NCBI GenBank assembly: GCA_964397995.1
Contig: CAYNLG010000100.1
Coordinates: 1 to 11,419, forward strand
DNA from: CAYNLG01 sp964397995
GTDB lineage: Bacteria; Planctomycetota; Phycisphaerae; FEN-1346
Length of the DNA: 11,419 nt
Reading direction: 5' to 3'
Position 1 is the stretch's first letter; each line of letters begins with the position of its first letter. Positions 1 through 6,005 of this stretch are shown piece after piece. Position numbers and translations under genes: made by a program. Under the pieces are notes generated by a model. That model made no database searches. It had not been told where the DNA came from and worked only from the letters and a program-made list of their open reading frames with translations.

Positions 1-155
1 CCCTTGCGGAGCGCCTCGATCCGTGTCTCCAGCGCCGCCTCCGACAGGTCTGGCTCGGCGGCGTCCCCGGCGGGGGGCGCCCCGGCGGCCCACCCGGCGG
101 CCGCCAGGCCCGAGACCATCAGTCCAACCACGAGGTCGTGCGCCACCGTGTCCAT
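1..155 (-). CDS. Partial exported protein of unknown function (5' end only)
   Basis: The gene reads leftward from an ATG at 155-153 and leaves the window at its left edge after 51 complete codons. A Shine-Dalgarno AGGAGA lies 4 nt upstream, at 160-165 on the complement. The N-terminus has a hydrophobic stretch at about residues 8-24 followed by small residues (WAAGAPPAG). This resembles a Sec signal peptide, although its n-region lacks the usual positive charge, so a membrane anchor is possible. The residues after it (about 35-51) are charged and alternate Glu, Leu and Ala, which could begin a helical or coiled-coil segment. Third codon positions are mostly G or C, as in neighbouring genes. 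It diverges from the GH52-like gene with a 204-bp spacer. The product cannot be identified from so short a fragment. The reading frame and start are fairly well supported; export is inference. Confidence 0.6.
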   Translation of the reverse strand, partial: MDTVAHDLVVGLMVSGLAAAGWAAGAPPAGDAAEPDLSEAALETRIEALRK

Positions 156-210
156 GCCGTCTCCTGCCTTGGGGGTCTCGTCCTTTCTTCAAACCGGGGC
201 CGGCCGAAAG

Positions 211-230
211 GTTGCGGGAATCACCGCAAC
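211..230. promoter_or_regulatory. Inverted repeat in the divergent spacer, possible operator
   Basis: A perfect 7-bp inverted repeat, GTTGCGG (211-217) and CCGCAAC (224-230), is separated by 6 nt. It lies 56 bp upstream of the leftward start codon and 38 bp upstream of the predicted -35 of the rightward gene. A run of four T follows on the + strand (234-237), but no upstream rightward gene exists for it to terminate. An operator for a dimeric regulator is the simplest reading. It could also be chance in GC-rich DNA. Confidence 0.3.
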
Positions 231-268
231 GCCTTTTCGCGTTGCTCGCGCCGCCGCCCGGTCTTCCG

Positions 269-297
269 TTGCACCCGCCCGCCTCGCCTGCTAGCAT
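269..297 (+). promoter_or_regulatory. Sigma70-like promoter of the GH52-like gene
   Basis: TTGCAC (269-274) and TAGCAT (292-297) are separated by exactly 17 bp. The layout matches the other promoters in the window, where the -10 is TAGAAT or close to it. The predicted transcription start near 304 gives a leader of about 56 nt before the ATG at 360. No experimental support is available. Confidence 0.55.
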
Positions 298-359
298 CCC
301 CGGGCGCCGCATGGGCACACCGCACGACGACCCCGCCTCACGGGGAGAGGAGGCGACGC

Positions 360-2531
360 ATGCACCCCTACGGAACGTTTCTGGCGAAGCTCGGCAGCCG
401 GTTCAGCCTCTTCCTCGACCCGGCCAACCGCCGCGTCCGCCACTCCGCCCTCGGCCGCTTCTTCGACGAGGACGTCGACGCCGAGCTCGTCCTCGGCATC
501 CGCGCCGGGCGCACCCGCTACAGCGTCCCGCTGACGCGGCGGGTCGAGCCGTTCCGCTTCGTGGAGCAGCACCTCGCGATGACCTCGGTCACCTACGTCG
601 GCACCGCGCCGGACCTGGGCCTCCGCGTGACGGCCGAGCTCCGCTCGCCCTTCTACCCCCGGGACGAGCGCCTGAGCCTCGCGCCGCTCTTCTACGTGAC
701 GCTCCGCGCCGAACCCATCGAGTGGTTCCACTGGACGTTCCCGAAGAAGCGGTTGCCGAAGCGGGCCGAACTCGTCCTTGAGTTCCGCCGCCCCAAGGCC
801 ACGCTCGCCGAGAATCCCGGCCGCGCCGTCCGCTTCACCTACGAGGTGCCGCAGCTGAAGCCGCGGGCCTTCGGGGAGGGCCCGAGCGAGCGGGCCATCC
901 CGAAGCGTGCCGCGCCGTTCGCCGTCGAGGAGACGATCGTCCCGCTCGACCGCAAGGTGAAGGTCGACGGCTGGGCCCTGAGGCGCGCCTTCGATCTGCC
1001 GCTCGAGGGGCCCGTCGAACTGGCCGCGCTCTGGGCGGCCTATGTCGACGACCCGGCCGTCCTCACCGTCGAGGGCGAGACCGGGCCGTTCAAGTACACC
1101 GACCACTTCGCGAGCTTGAACCAGGTGGTCGCGTACGGCAAGCGCGAGCGCCAGGCCATCCTCGAGCGCTGCGACTTCTTCGACGCCCTGTTCACCGAGA
1201 GCAGTCTGACGAAGAGCCAGCGCGACCTCATCGCCTTCAGCTTCCAGAGCTACCTGTCGAACACGTGGTGGGTCCACGCCGGCGGCACGCGCGACTGGTT
1301 CAGCGTCTGGGAAGGCGTCTGCCGCTACCACTCCACCATCGACGTCGAGTACAACCTCGGTCTCCTCTACTTCGCCCTGTGGCCGAAGCTGCTGGAGATG
1401 ACCCTCCAGGAGTGGCGGCCGTATGAGAAGGACGCCGGCGACGGCGCCGGCTGGATGAGCCACGACGTGGGCGGCGACCTCTTCGTCGGCCGCCAGATCT
1501 ACGACCACGAGATGGAGATCGAGGAGAACACGAACTTTATCCTCCTCGCCCACGCCCTCTGGCGCTGGACCGGCAAGAAGGGCCTTCTGACCCGCCACTA
1601 CAAGCAGGTCCTCCGCCTTTGCCGCTTCATCGAGCGGGCCGATAGCACCGGCAACGGCCTCCCCGACCAGGGCACCGCCAACACCATCGACGACGCCTCC
1701 CCGGCCGTCCAATACGCCCGCCAGCAGACTTACCTCGGCGTCAAGAGCCTCGCGGCCCTCCAGATGGCCGCCGAGATGGCCCACGCCATGGGCGACGACC
1801 GCGAGGCCCTGGCCCTGATGCGCCGCGTCCGCAAAATCCGCCGCACCCTCGACCGCGACGCCTGGCTCGGCGACCACTACGCCGTCTGCCTCGAACGCAC
1901 GACCGAGGGCCTCATCGACGCCCGCACCGGCAAGCCGCTCGCCCCCGCCGAACTCGCCGGCTGGGACGCCTACTCCATCTACACCGCCAGCGGCCTCGTT
2001 TATCCGTCGCTCGTGGGCCGCAACCTCGACCTGAACCCCGACCGCGTCCGCCAGGACGTCCTCGCCGCCGCCCGCGAGGCCCGCATCCCCTTCGGCTGCA
2101 CCCACTCCTCGGCCGACCGCTCCAACGTCTGGGTCAGCCAGAACCTCTGGCGCGACATCGCGGCCGCCTACCTCGGTATCGACCTCCTGGACGAGGCCGA
2201 CCGCTACTGGGCCTTCCAGCTCTGGGACAACGCCTCCCCCCACGCCCCGGGCTTCATCGACACCTACGGCGGGAACAACCTGAGCTGGTACCCGCGCGGC
2301 ATCACGAGCATGGGCCTGGTGATGGCGTCGCTGGGGTTCTTCCTCGACCGGGTCGACGGCGTGGCCGGCCTGAGCCCCGTCCGCGCCCCGCAGCGGATGC
2401 CCCTCCTGCCCCTGGCGAACTGGAAGCGCATGACCTGCCCGTGGTGCGAAGTGACCCTCGACGACGGTGGCATCGCCGTGGACATCGAGGGCGACCTGCC
2501 GAAAGGGCTCAAGGTGGCGATGGTAGAGTAG
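360..2531 (+). CDS. GH52-like six-hairpin glycoside hydrolase (beta-xylosidase-related)
   Basis: This 723-residue protein has no signal peptide or membrane segment, so it is probably cytoplasmic. The start at 360 is chosen because AGGAGG (348-353) lies 6 nt upstream; an in-frame ATG at 138 would overlap the divergent gene. The N-terminal third (about 1-270) is beta-rich, and the rest is helical with the repeated Trp- and Tyr-rich segments of an (alpha/alpha)6 barrel. From memory of the family, VWEGVCRYHSTID matches the GH52 nucleophile region, placing the nucleophile at Glu318. NTIDDAS followed by ARQQTYLGVKSL matches the acid/base region, placing that residue at Asp444. The C-terminal VSQNLWRD and YPRGITSMG segments also look GH52-like. 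GH52 enzymes release xylose from the non-reducing ends of xylo-oligosaccharides. The sequence is divergent, so GH116 or DUF4965-type relatives remain possible and the substrate is unproven. No transporter or xylose genes are visible nearby. Confidence 0.65.
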   Translation: MHPYGTFLAKLGSRFSLFLDPANRRVRHSALGRFFDEDVDAELVLGIRAGRTRYSVPLTRRVEPFRFVEQHLAMTSVTYVGTAPDLGLRVTAELRSPFYPRDERLSLAPLFYVTLRAEPIEWFHWTFPKKRLPKRAELVLEFRRPKATLAENPGRAVRFTYEVPQLKPRAFGEGPSERAIPKRAAPFAVEETIVPLDRKVKVDGWALRRAFDLPLEGPVELAALWAAYVDDPAVLTVEGETGPFKYTDHFASLNQVVAYGKRERQAILERCDFFDALFTESSLTKSQRDLIAFSFQSYLSNTWWVHAGGTRDWFSVWEGVCRYHSTIDVEYNLGLLYFALWPKLLEMTLQEWRPYEKDAGDGAGWMSHDVGGDLFVGRQIYDHEMEIEENTNFILLAHALWRWTGKKGLLTRHYKQVLRLCRFIERADSTGNGLPDQGTANTIDDASPAVQYARQQTYLGVKSLAALQMAAEMAHAMGDDREALALMRRVRKIRRTLDRDAWLGDHYAVCLERTTEGLIDARTGKPLAPAELAGWDAYSIYTASGLVYPSLVGRNLDLNPDRVRQDVLAAAREARIPFGCTHSSADRSNVWVSQNLWRDIAAAYLGIDLLDEADRYWAFQLWDNASPHAPGFIDTYGGNNLSWYPRGITSMGLVMASLGFFLDRVDGVAGLSPVRAPQRMPLLPLANWKRMTCPWCEVTLDDGGIAVDIEGDLPKGLKVAMVE

Positions 2532-2605
2532 GGGGGGCTCAGGGCCCGGCGGCATGGTGCGGCAGGTTCACGCATGCGGCCGGTCGCCGCGGCGGAAGCG
2601 CGTCC

Positions 2606-2645
2606 GGTAACGACGTGACGCAGTAACGTAGGAACGCAGAATCGG
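2606..2645 (+). repeat. Degenerate octamer tandem repeat, cluster A (consensus AGTRACGN)
   Basis: Five consecutive 8-bp units start at 2606, 2614, 2622, 2630 and 2638. The first four keep the pattern NGKRACGN (GTAACG, GTGACG, GTAACG, GGAACG); the fifth is decayed. The cluster lies 75 bp after the stop of the GH52-like gene, outside any coding region. Its orientation is opposite to that of cluster B at 2772-2795. Confidence 0.7.
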
Positions 2646-2771
2646 CTTTCCGGCCCCGAGGGTCAGCGCCCGCTCCCCGCCGCCGGGCTACCTGATACGC
2701 AGCGCCATGGCCCGGTCGTCTTTCCCGGCTCGCGCCTGGCCCCAGCCTTCCTTCACCTGCCGGACTTCTCT

Positions 2772-2795
2772 TCGTTACTCCGTTACTTTGTCACT
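2772..2795 (-). repeat. Octamer tandem repeat, cluster B, overlapping the 3' end of a gene
   Basis: Read on the - strand, three 8-bp units occur in series: AGTGACAA, AGTAACGG and AGTAACGA. The same AGTRACGN consensus appears in the opposite orientation at 2606-2645. The units include the last codons and the TAA stop of the leftward CBM-like gene, so the final residues (SDKVTE) are repeat-encoded. Confidence 0.75.
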
Positions 2796-4049
2796 CGCCG
2801 AACCCCGCGCGGCCGCCTGCCCCTCCGCCGCCCGCCTGAAACGCACGTTATCGAAGAAGTAAACCGCGGGCGGCCAATACGCGTACAGTTTCACCCGCAC
2901 GAACTCCACCGGCGCCTGCGTGTCCGTCGGCACCTCGATCAGACGCACGTTGTGCTCCCACCGCGCGCCCTGCGTGTGGCACCGCAGCGCCAGCTGCGCG
3001 TCGTAGACCACCCGCGTCTCGCCCGCCACCTCGCCGTACCCGCGGACGAACAGTTTCGGGAAGAACTCGATGGCCCCGCCCAGCTTGCTCTTGCCCTTGA
3101 AGTCGACCTCCAGTTTGTAGGTCGCCCCCGGCTCGACCGGGATGGGGGCGCTGTCGAAAGCCACCCCGTAGATGCCCGCCACCGTGTCGTACTTCGGGCC
3201 GGAGGTCGGCCGCTTCGCCGGGGCCTCCGAGGGCGCGGCCCCGGCCTTCCACCGGGCCCGCCACGCCATCCACTGGTTGTGATACACGTCCGTGTCCATC
3301 TTCAGGCACCGCCCGTCCGGGCTCGTCCCGCGGTCCAGAAACGTCGTGAGGCCGTCGATCCGGTCCCAGCCCTCGGGATGCACCGCCCCTGCCTCGAACC
3401 CGCCGTTCGCGACGAGGTTCGGCCCCCGCGTCGGCACCTTCGCGTCCGCCTCGGGCGTGGCCCGCGGCACCGGGCGCTTCCGCAGGCCCGTCAGCGCCTC
3501 CAGCATCCGGTCCTGGATCGGGTTGACGGCCTGCGGCGAATCCGCCGTCGCCGTCTCCCCCACCGGCCGCACGTCGCCCCCGCGGAGGTCCACGCCCCGG
3601 GCGTCGATGACCAGGCCGCCGCCCTGGCGCCGCACCCGCCCCCAGAGGCCGAGGTCCGCCCCGAACGTCTCCTCTAGGAGCGCCGCCGCCTCGACCGGCG
3701 ACGTCTCGGGCCCCGGCATCGGCCGCCCCGCCATCACGTCGCGGATGCTCATCCGGTCGACGATCACCAGGCCCAGCCGCTTGGCCCGCAGGCGGAAGCG
3801 GTCGGCGAGTTTCCTGCCGAGGTCGCCCCCGTCGCCCTCGGAGGCGAACGGGAAGACCACCAGGACGCCCGGCGGCGCGTCGGCCTTCGGCGCGGCCCCG
3901 GCGGCGCCCTTTGCCTCGAGGGCCGCCCCGTCGCCTTTGACCTCGACCGTGGCCGCGCGCACCCCGGGCGCCGCGGCAACGAGCGTTAGAAGCAAGAGAA
4001 GCGGCAGGCGGGGCAGGGCGGGCGCGGCGGCCGGACGCCTAATCGTCAT
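2775..4049 (-). CDS. Secreted protein: CsgG/TolB-N-like domain plus CBM4/9-like domain
   Basis: From the ATG at 4049 the product has 424 residues. This start is preferred because GAGG lies 6 nt upstream and it gives a clean signal peptide: basic MTIRR, a Leu-rich core at 17-24, and cleavage near VRA/ATVE. ATGs at 4061 and 4070 are in-frame alternatives. Residues about 61-190 (VLVVFPF, LVIVDR, then GADLGLWGRV) resemble the alpha/beta fold of CsgG, FlgO or TolB-N type envelope proteins. Residues about 210-406 start with NLVANGGFEAG and PEGW and end with YFFDNVRFRR, the layout of CBM4/9 or galactose-binding jelly rolls. Such modules usually bind glycans, but the ligand here is unknown. The start overlaps the 3' end of the upstream lipoprotein gene by 11 nt, which suggests translational coupling. 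The C-terminus is encoded by octamer repeats. The domain calls rest on pattern recognition only. Confidence 0.6.
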   Translation of the reverse strand: MTIRRPAAAPALPRLPLLLLLTLVAAAPGVRAATVEVKGDGAALEAKGAAGAAPKADAPPGVLVVFPFASEGDGGDLGRKLADRFRLRAKRLGLVIVDRMSIRDVMAGRPMPGPETSPVEAAALLEETFGADLGLWGRVRRQGGGLVIDARGVDLRGGDVRPVGETATADSPQAVNPIQDRMLEALTGLRKRPVPRATPEADAKVPTRGPNLVANGGFEAGAVHPEGWDRIDGLTTFLDRGTSPDGRCLKMDTDVYHNQWMAWRARWKAGAAPSEAPAKRPTSGPKYDTVAGIYGVAFDSAPIPVEPGATYKLEVDFKGKSKLGGAIEFFPKLFVRGYGEVAGETRVVYDAQLALRCHTQGARWEHNVRLIEVPTDTQAPVEFVRVKLYAYWPPAVYFFDNVRFRRAAEGQAAARGSASDKVTE

Positions 4050-5085
4050 CCTCGTCCTCATCGTCGTCATCGCGCTCGGCCGCCCGCGCCGTCCGCAGCG
4101 CCGACGCCCGGGCCCGGAGCCGCTCGATCATCCGCGCCTTCGGGAACGCCTTGCCCTCGAAAAGGACCGCCTCGACCTCCGCCCAACTGTCCACGACATG
4201 CACCGCGTCCGACGTGTCCCCGAGTTTCCGTGCCAGGTCCTCGAAATGCTCCGGGTCGTCGTCCGACCAGGTCACCGGCAGAATCAGGATCGACTGGATA
4301 CCGTTGTCGACGTACGCCTCGGCGTCGGAGAACTTGTCACCGATCCCCACCTTCACGTTCGGGTGCGACTGGCGCAGCGACTGGATGCGCTCCGTCTTGA
4401 AGCTGCCGCTCCCCTCCAGCAGGCCCGTCAGGCTGCTGGTCAGTAGCGGCCCCTCGACGAACTTGTGCTCCTGGAGCCAGCCCTTGCTCAGCGGGCCCAG
4501 GAAGTCCGGCCGGTGCGTCAGGTACACGATCGTGTGCGTCTTCTTCAGGCGCCGGAGCACGTCCTGCGACCCGCGCATCGGCTTCGCCCCCCCCGTCAGC
4601 ACCCGAAAGAAACTGCTCGCGACGACCGTCTTGTCCAGGTCCACGATAGCGAGCGGCTCGTCCTTCGGCCGCACCGCCACCAGCAGCGTCGCGTCCTTCG
4701 CCTGCTTGCCCTCGTCGGGCTGGTCGTCCGGGTGGAGCGAGACGGTGAAGGCGACGTCCGCCCGCGCCTTCGGGGCGGTCCAGGCGACCGTCGCGTTGCC
4801 GTCGCCGTCGGTGCGGACCTCGGCCAGCCGCTCCTGGCCGCGGGTGAAGCGCAGCCGCTTGCCCTCCATGCCCTCCAGGCGCAGGCCGGACCGCAGACTG
4901 GCCTTGAGGGTGACCTCTTCGCCGGGGGCCGCCAGAACGTCGTACGTGAGAATCTCCGGCCCGAGCCGCCGCTTGGCCGCGTCCAGGATGCTCCCGACGT
5001 CGAAGGCCTTGGCGCACCCCGGAACCAGGGCCAGCGCCGCCGCGGCCAGGGCCACGCCGACCGGCATTCGCGCGCATCGCATCAT
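4039..5085 (-). CDS. Lipoprotein with Ig-like and HAD (LNS2/App1-like) phosphatase domains
   Basis: This 348-residue protein begins with a signal sequence ending in a lipobox-like VPGC, which makes Cys24 the likely lipidated residue. Residues about 50-118 form a beta-rich segment like a bacterial Ig-like fold. The C-terminal part shows HAD motifs in order: IVDLDKTVV (Asp149, Asp151, Thr153), VYLTHRP (Thr190), a Lys in SFKTERI (Lys230) and GIGDKFSDAEAY (Asp250, Asp254). The segment between, with KGWL and then EGPLLTSS, closely resembles the LNS2 domain of lipins and the catalytic domain of App1, which are Mg-dependent phosphatidate phosphatases. The real substrate is unknown. The protein ends in an Asp/Glu tail whose codons overlap the next gene's start. 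There is no clear Shine-Dalgarno, and the start (5085 or the adjacent ATG at 5082) coincides with the predicted transcription start. It is the first gene of a two-gene leftward operon. Confidence 0.75.
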   Translation of the reverse strand: MMRCARMPVGVALAAAALALVPGCAKAFDVGSILDAAKRRLGPEILTYDVLAAPGEEVTLKASLRSGLRLEGMEGKRLRFTRGQERLAEVRTDGDGNATVAWTAPKARADVAFTVSLHPDDQPDEGKQAKDATLLVAVRPKDEPLAIVDLDKTVVASSFFRVLTGGAKPMRGSQDVLRRLKKTHTIVYLTHRPDFLGPLSKGWLQEHKFVEGPLLTSSLTGLLEGSGSFKTERIQSLRQSHPNVKVGIGDKFSDAEAYVDNGIQSILILPVTWSDDDPEHFEDLARKLGDTSDAVHVVDSWAEVEAVLFEGKAFPKARMIERLRARASALRTARAAERDDDDEDEDDD

Positions 5086-5091
5086 GCCCTA

Positions 5092-5121
5092 AGAGTACCC
5101 GGCAGGCGGCGGGCAGGTCAA
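5092..5121 (-). promoter_or_regulatory. Predicted promoter of the lipoprotein operon (leaderless)
   Basis: On the - strand, TTGACC (5116-5121) is followed after 18 bp by TACTCT (5092-5097). The expected transcription start falls at about 5085, on or next to the initiator ATG. This agrees with the lack of a Shine-Dalgarno and suggests a leaderless mRNA. The -10 hexamer is weaker than those of the other promoters in the window. Confidence 0.4.
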
Positions 5122-5328
5122 GCGCCCTGCGATGCCCCCGCCCTGGCCGAGCGTGCCGCGAGGCGCCCGCGCCGGGCGAGTGTCGGGCGTTGCGAGTGGC
5201 GATGGGCTCGCGGCGGTCTTCACGTCCGGCGCAGCCGGGCCCTGGAGTGCGGTAACATCAGCTACTTCTCTTGTTGTCGTTACTGTATGTTTGTGCTCCA
5301 TGCCTCCCCTGCTTAGCCGGCCGTAACG

Positions 5329-5371
5329 CGCCCCGGGGTGGACCGGGGCGGCGCGGGCACCGCTGCCCGCG
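5329..5371. repeat. Two adjacent perfect GC-rich inverted repeats
   Basis: Hairpin 1 has 8-bp arms, CGCCCCGG (5329-5336) and CCGGGGCG (5343-5350), around a 6-nt loop. Hairpin 2 starts 2 nt later with 8-bp arms, CGCGGGCA (5352-5359) and TGCCCGCG (5364-5371), around CCGC. Neither is followed by a T-run on either strand, so these are not standard intrinsic terminators. They could belong to a structured RNA or a protein-binding site. Confidence 0.5.
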
Positions 5372-5580
5372 GGTTGTGCTCCGCCGCGTCTCCCCGTGCT
5401 CTCGACGTCGTCCCGATGCGGAGCCCGAGGGGCGGCCTCGTGAGTGGCGCCGACGCGTAAACGGCTTCTCTCTTTGCGTCAAACGCCCGCCGGCCCCTTG
5501 ATTTTCGAACGCCTGTCGGGAAGGCGGAAAGGGATTCACGCATTGCGGCTGGACGTGAGGGGGGCCGCAGAGGCCGCGAG

Positions 5581-5713
5581 AAAAAAAAACAAAACGGACA
5601 CAAAAAAAGGCAAAAGGCGGCAAAAAAGATGCGCAAACGGCCACAAAAAATGCACAGAAAAAGCAAATCAATGGTCAAAAAAAGGAAAAAACAGGCACAA
5701 AAACGAAAGAAAA
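5581..5713. other. Helically phased A-tract block (predicted curved DNA)
   Basis: About a dozen runs of 3-9 A all lie on the + strand, which is nearly free of T here. Measured by hand, tract centres from about 5605 to 5701 step by an average of about 10.7 bp, close to one helical turn. That is the classic arrangement for intrinsic bending. Within the block, a motif close to AAACRGVCACAAAAA recurs, with CACAAAA at 5599, 5642 and 5696 (43 and 54 bp apart, near 4 and 5 turns). The flanks are strongly GC-rich. The role is unknown: a nucleoid-protein site, promoter-distal bend or structural element. Confidence 0.6.
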
Positions 5714-5934
5714 TGCGCGCGTTGCGACGCCGGCGGAGCCCGATCCTGATCCCCGAAAGGTCCCCGACACGGCCGGTTGAGGCCCTTCGCGCGCCGATGC
5801 GTTGAGGCGATGCACGCCAGCCCCGCAAGGCCGCCTTCCATCGGCCGGCGCCGATGCGTGAAGCCCCGTCCGGGCGCCGCCGGGCGCGCGGCCGCCGGGG
5901 CGGGGCAGGGGGGAGTTGCCGCGCGGCGGGAGGG

Positions 5935-5962
5935 TTGCAAAGCCGCCGCAACCCGCTAGAAT
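5935..5962 (+). promoter_or_regulatory. Sigma70-like promoter of the DRG-like GTPase gene
   Basis: TTGCAA (5935-5940) and TAGAAT (5957-5962) are separated by 16 bp. The predicted transcription start near 5969 gives a leader of about 37 nt before the ATG at 6006. The -10 sequence, in the context GCTAGAAT, is identical to that of the pilT promoter. Confidence 0.6.
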
Positions 5963-6005
5963 GCCCCCCTGAGGCCCGCGGGGACGGGTTCTGAGGGTGG
6001 TGCCG

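Larger units (their letters stand above)
5122..5934. other. Long intergenic region without a convincing gene
   Basis: Between the leftward lipoprotein promoter and the rightward GTPase promoter there are about 0.8 kb with no open frame that has a plausible start, RBS and protein. The parts that stand out are paired GC-rich hairpins at 5329-5371, a block of A-tracts at 5581-5713, and a 12-bp direct repeat GCGCCGATGCGT at 5791-5802 and 5848-5859. A small RNA gene is possible, but I see no promoter-terminator pair that supports one. Confidence 0.6.

Noticed and set aside
291..2555. Long leftward ORF opposite the GH52-like gene
   Set aside because: High GC keeps the opposite frame open. Its protein is low-complexity Gly, Val, Ala, Glu and Asp with no motif, whereas the + strand frame has catalytic motifs.
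5444..5749. Lys- and Cys-rich forward ORF of 101 codons across the A-tract block
   Set aside because: Its lysines come from A-runs using AAA, unlike the AAG preferred by genes here. It has no ribosome-binding site, and the first half is ordinary GC-rich intergenic sequence. The composition of the DNA explains it.
5100..5996. Replication origin suggested by A-rich DNA and an apparent change of GC skew
   Set aside because: I see no DnaA-box clusters or dnaA, dnaN or gyrB genes. Skew sampled by hand changes sign again near 10.6 kb, so the shift follows gene-level codon preference.
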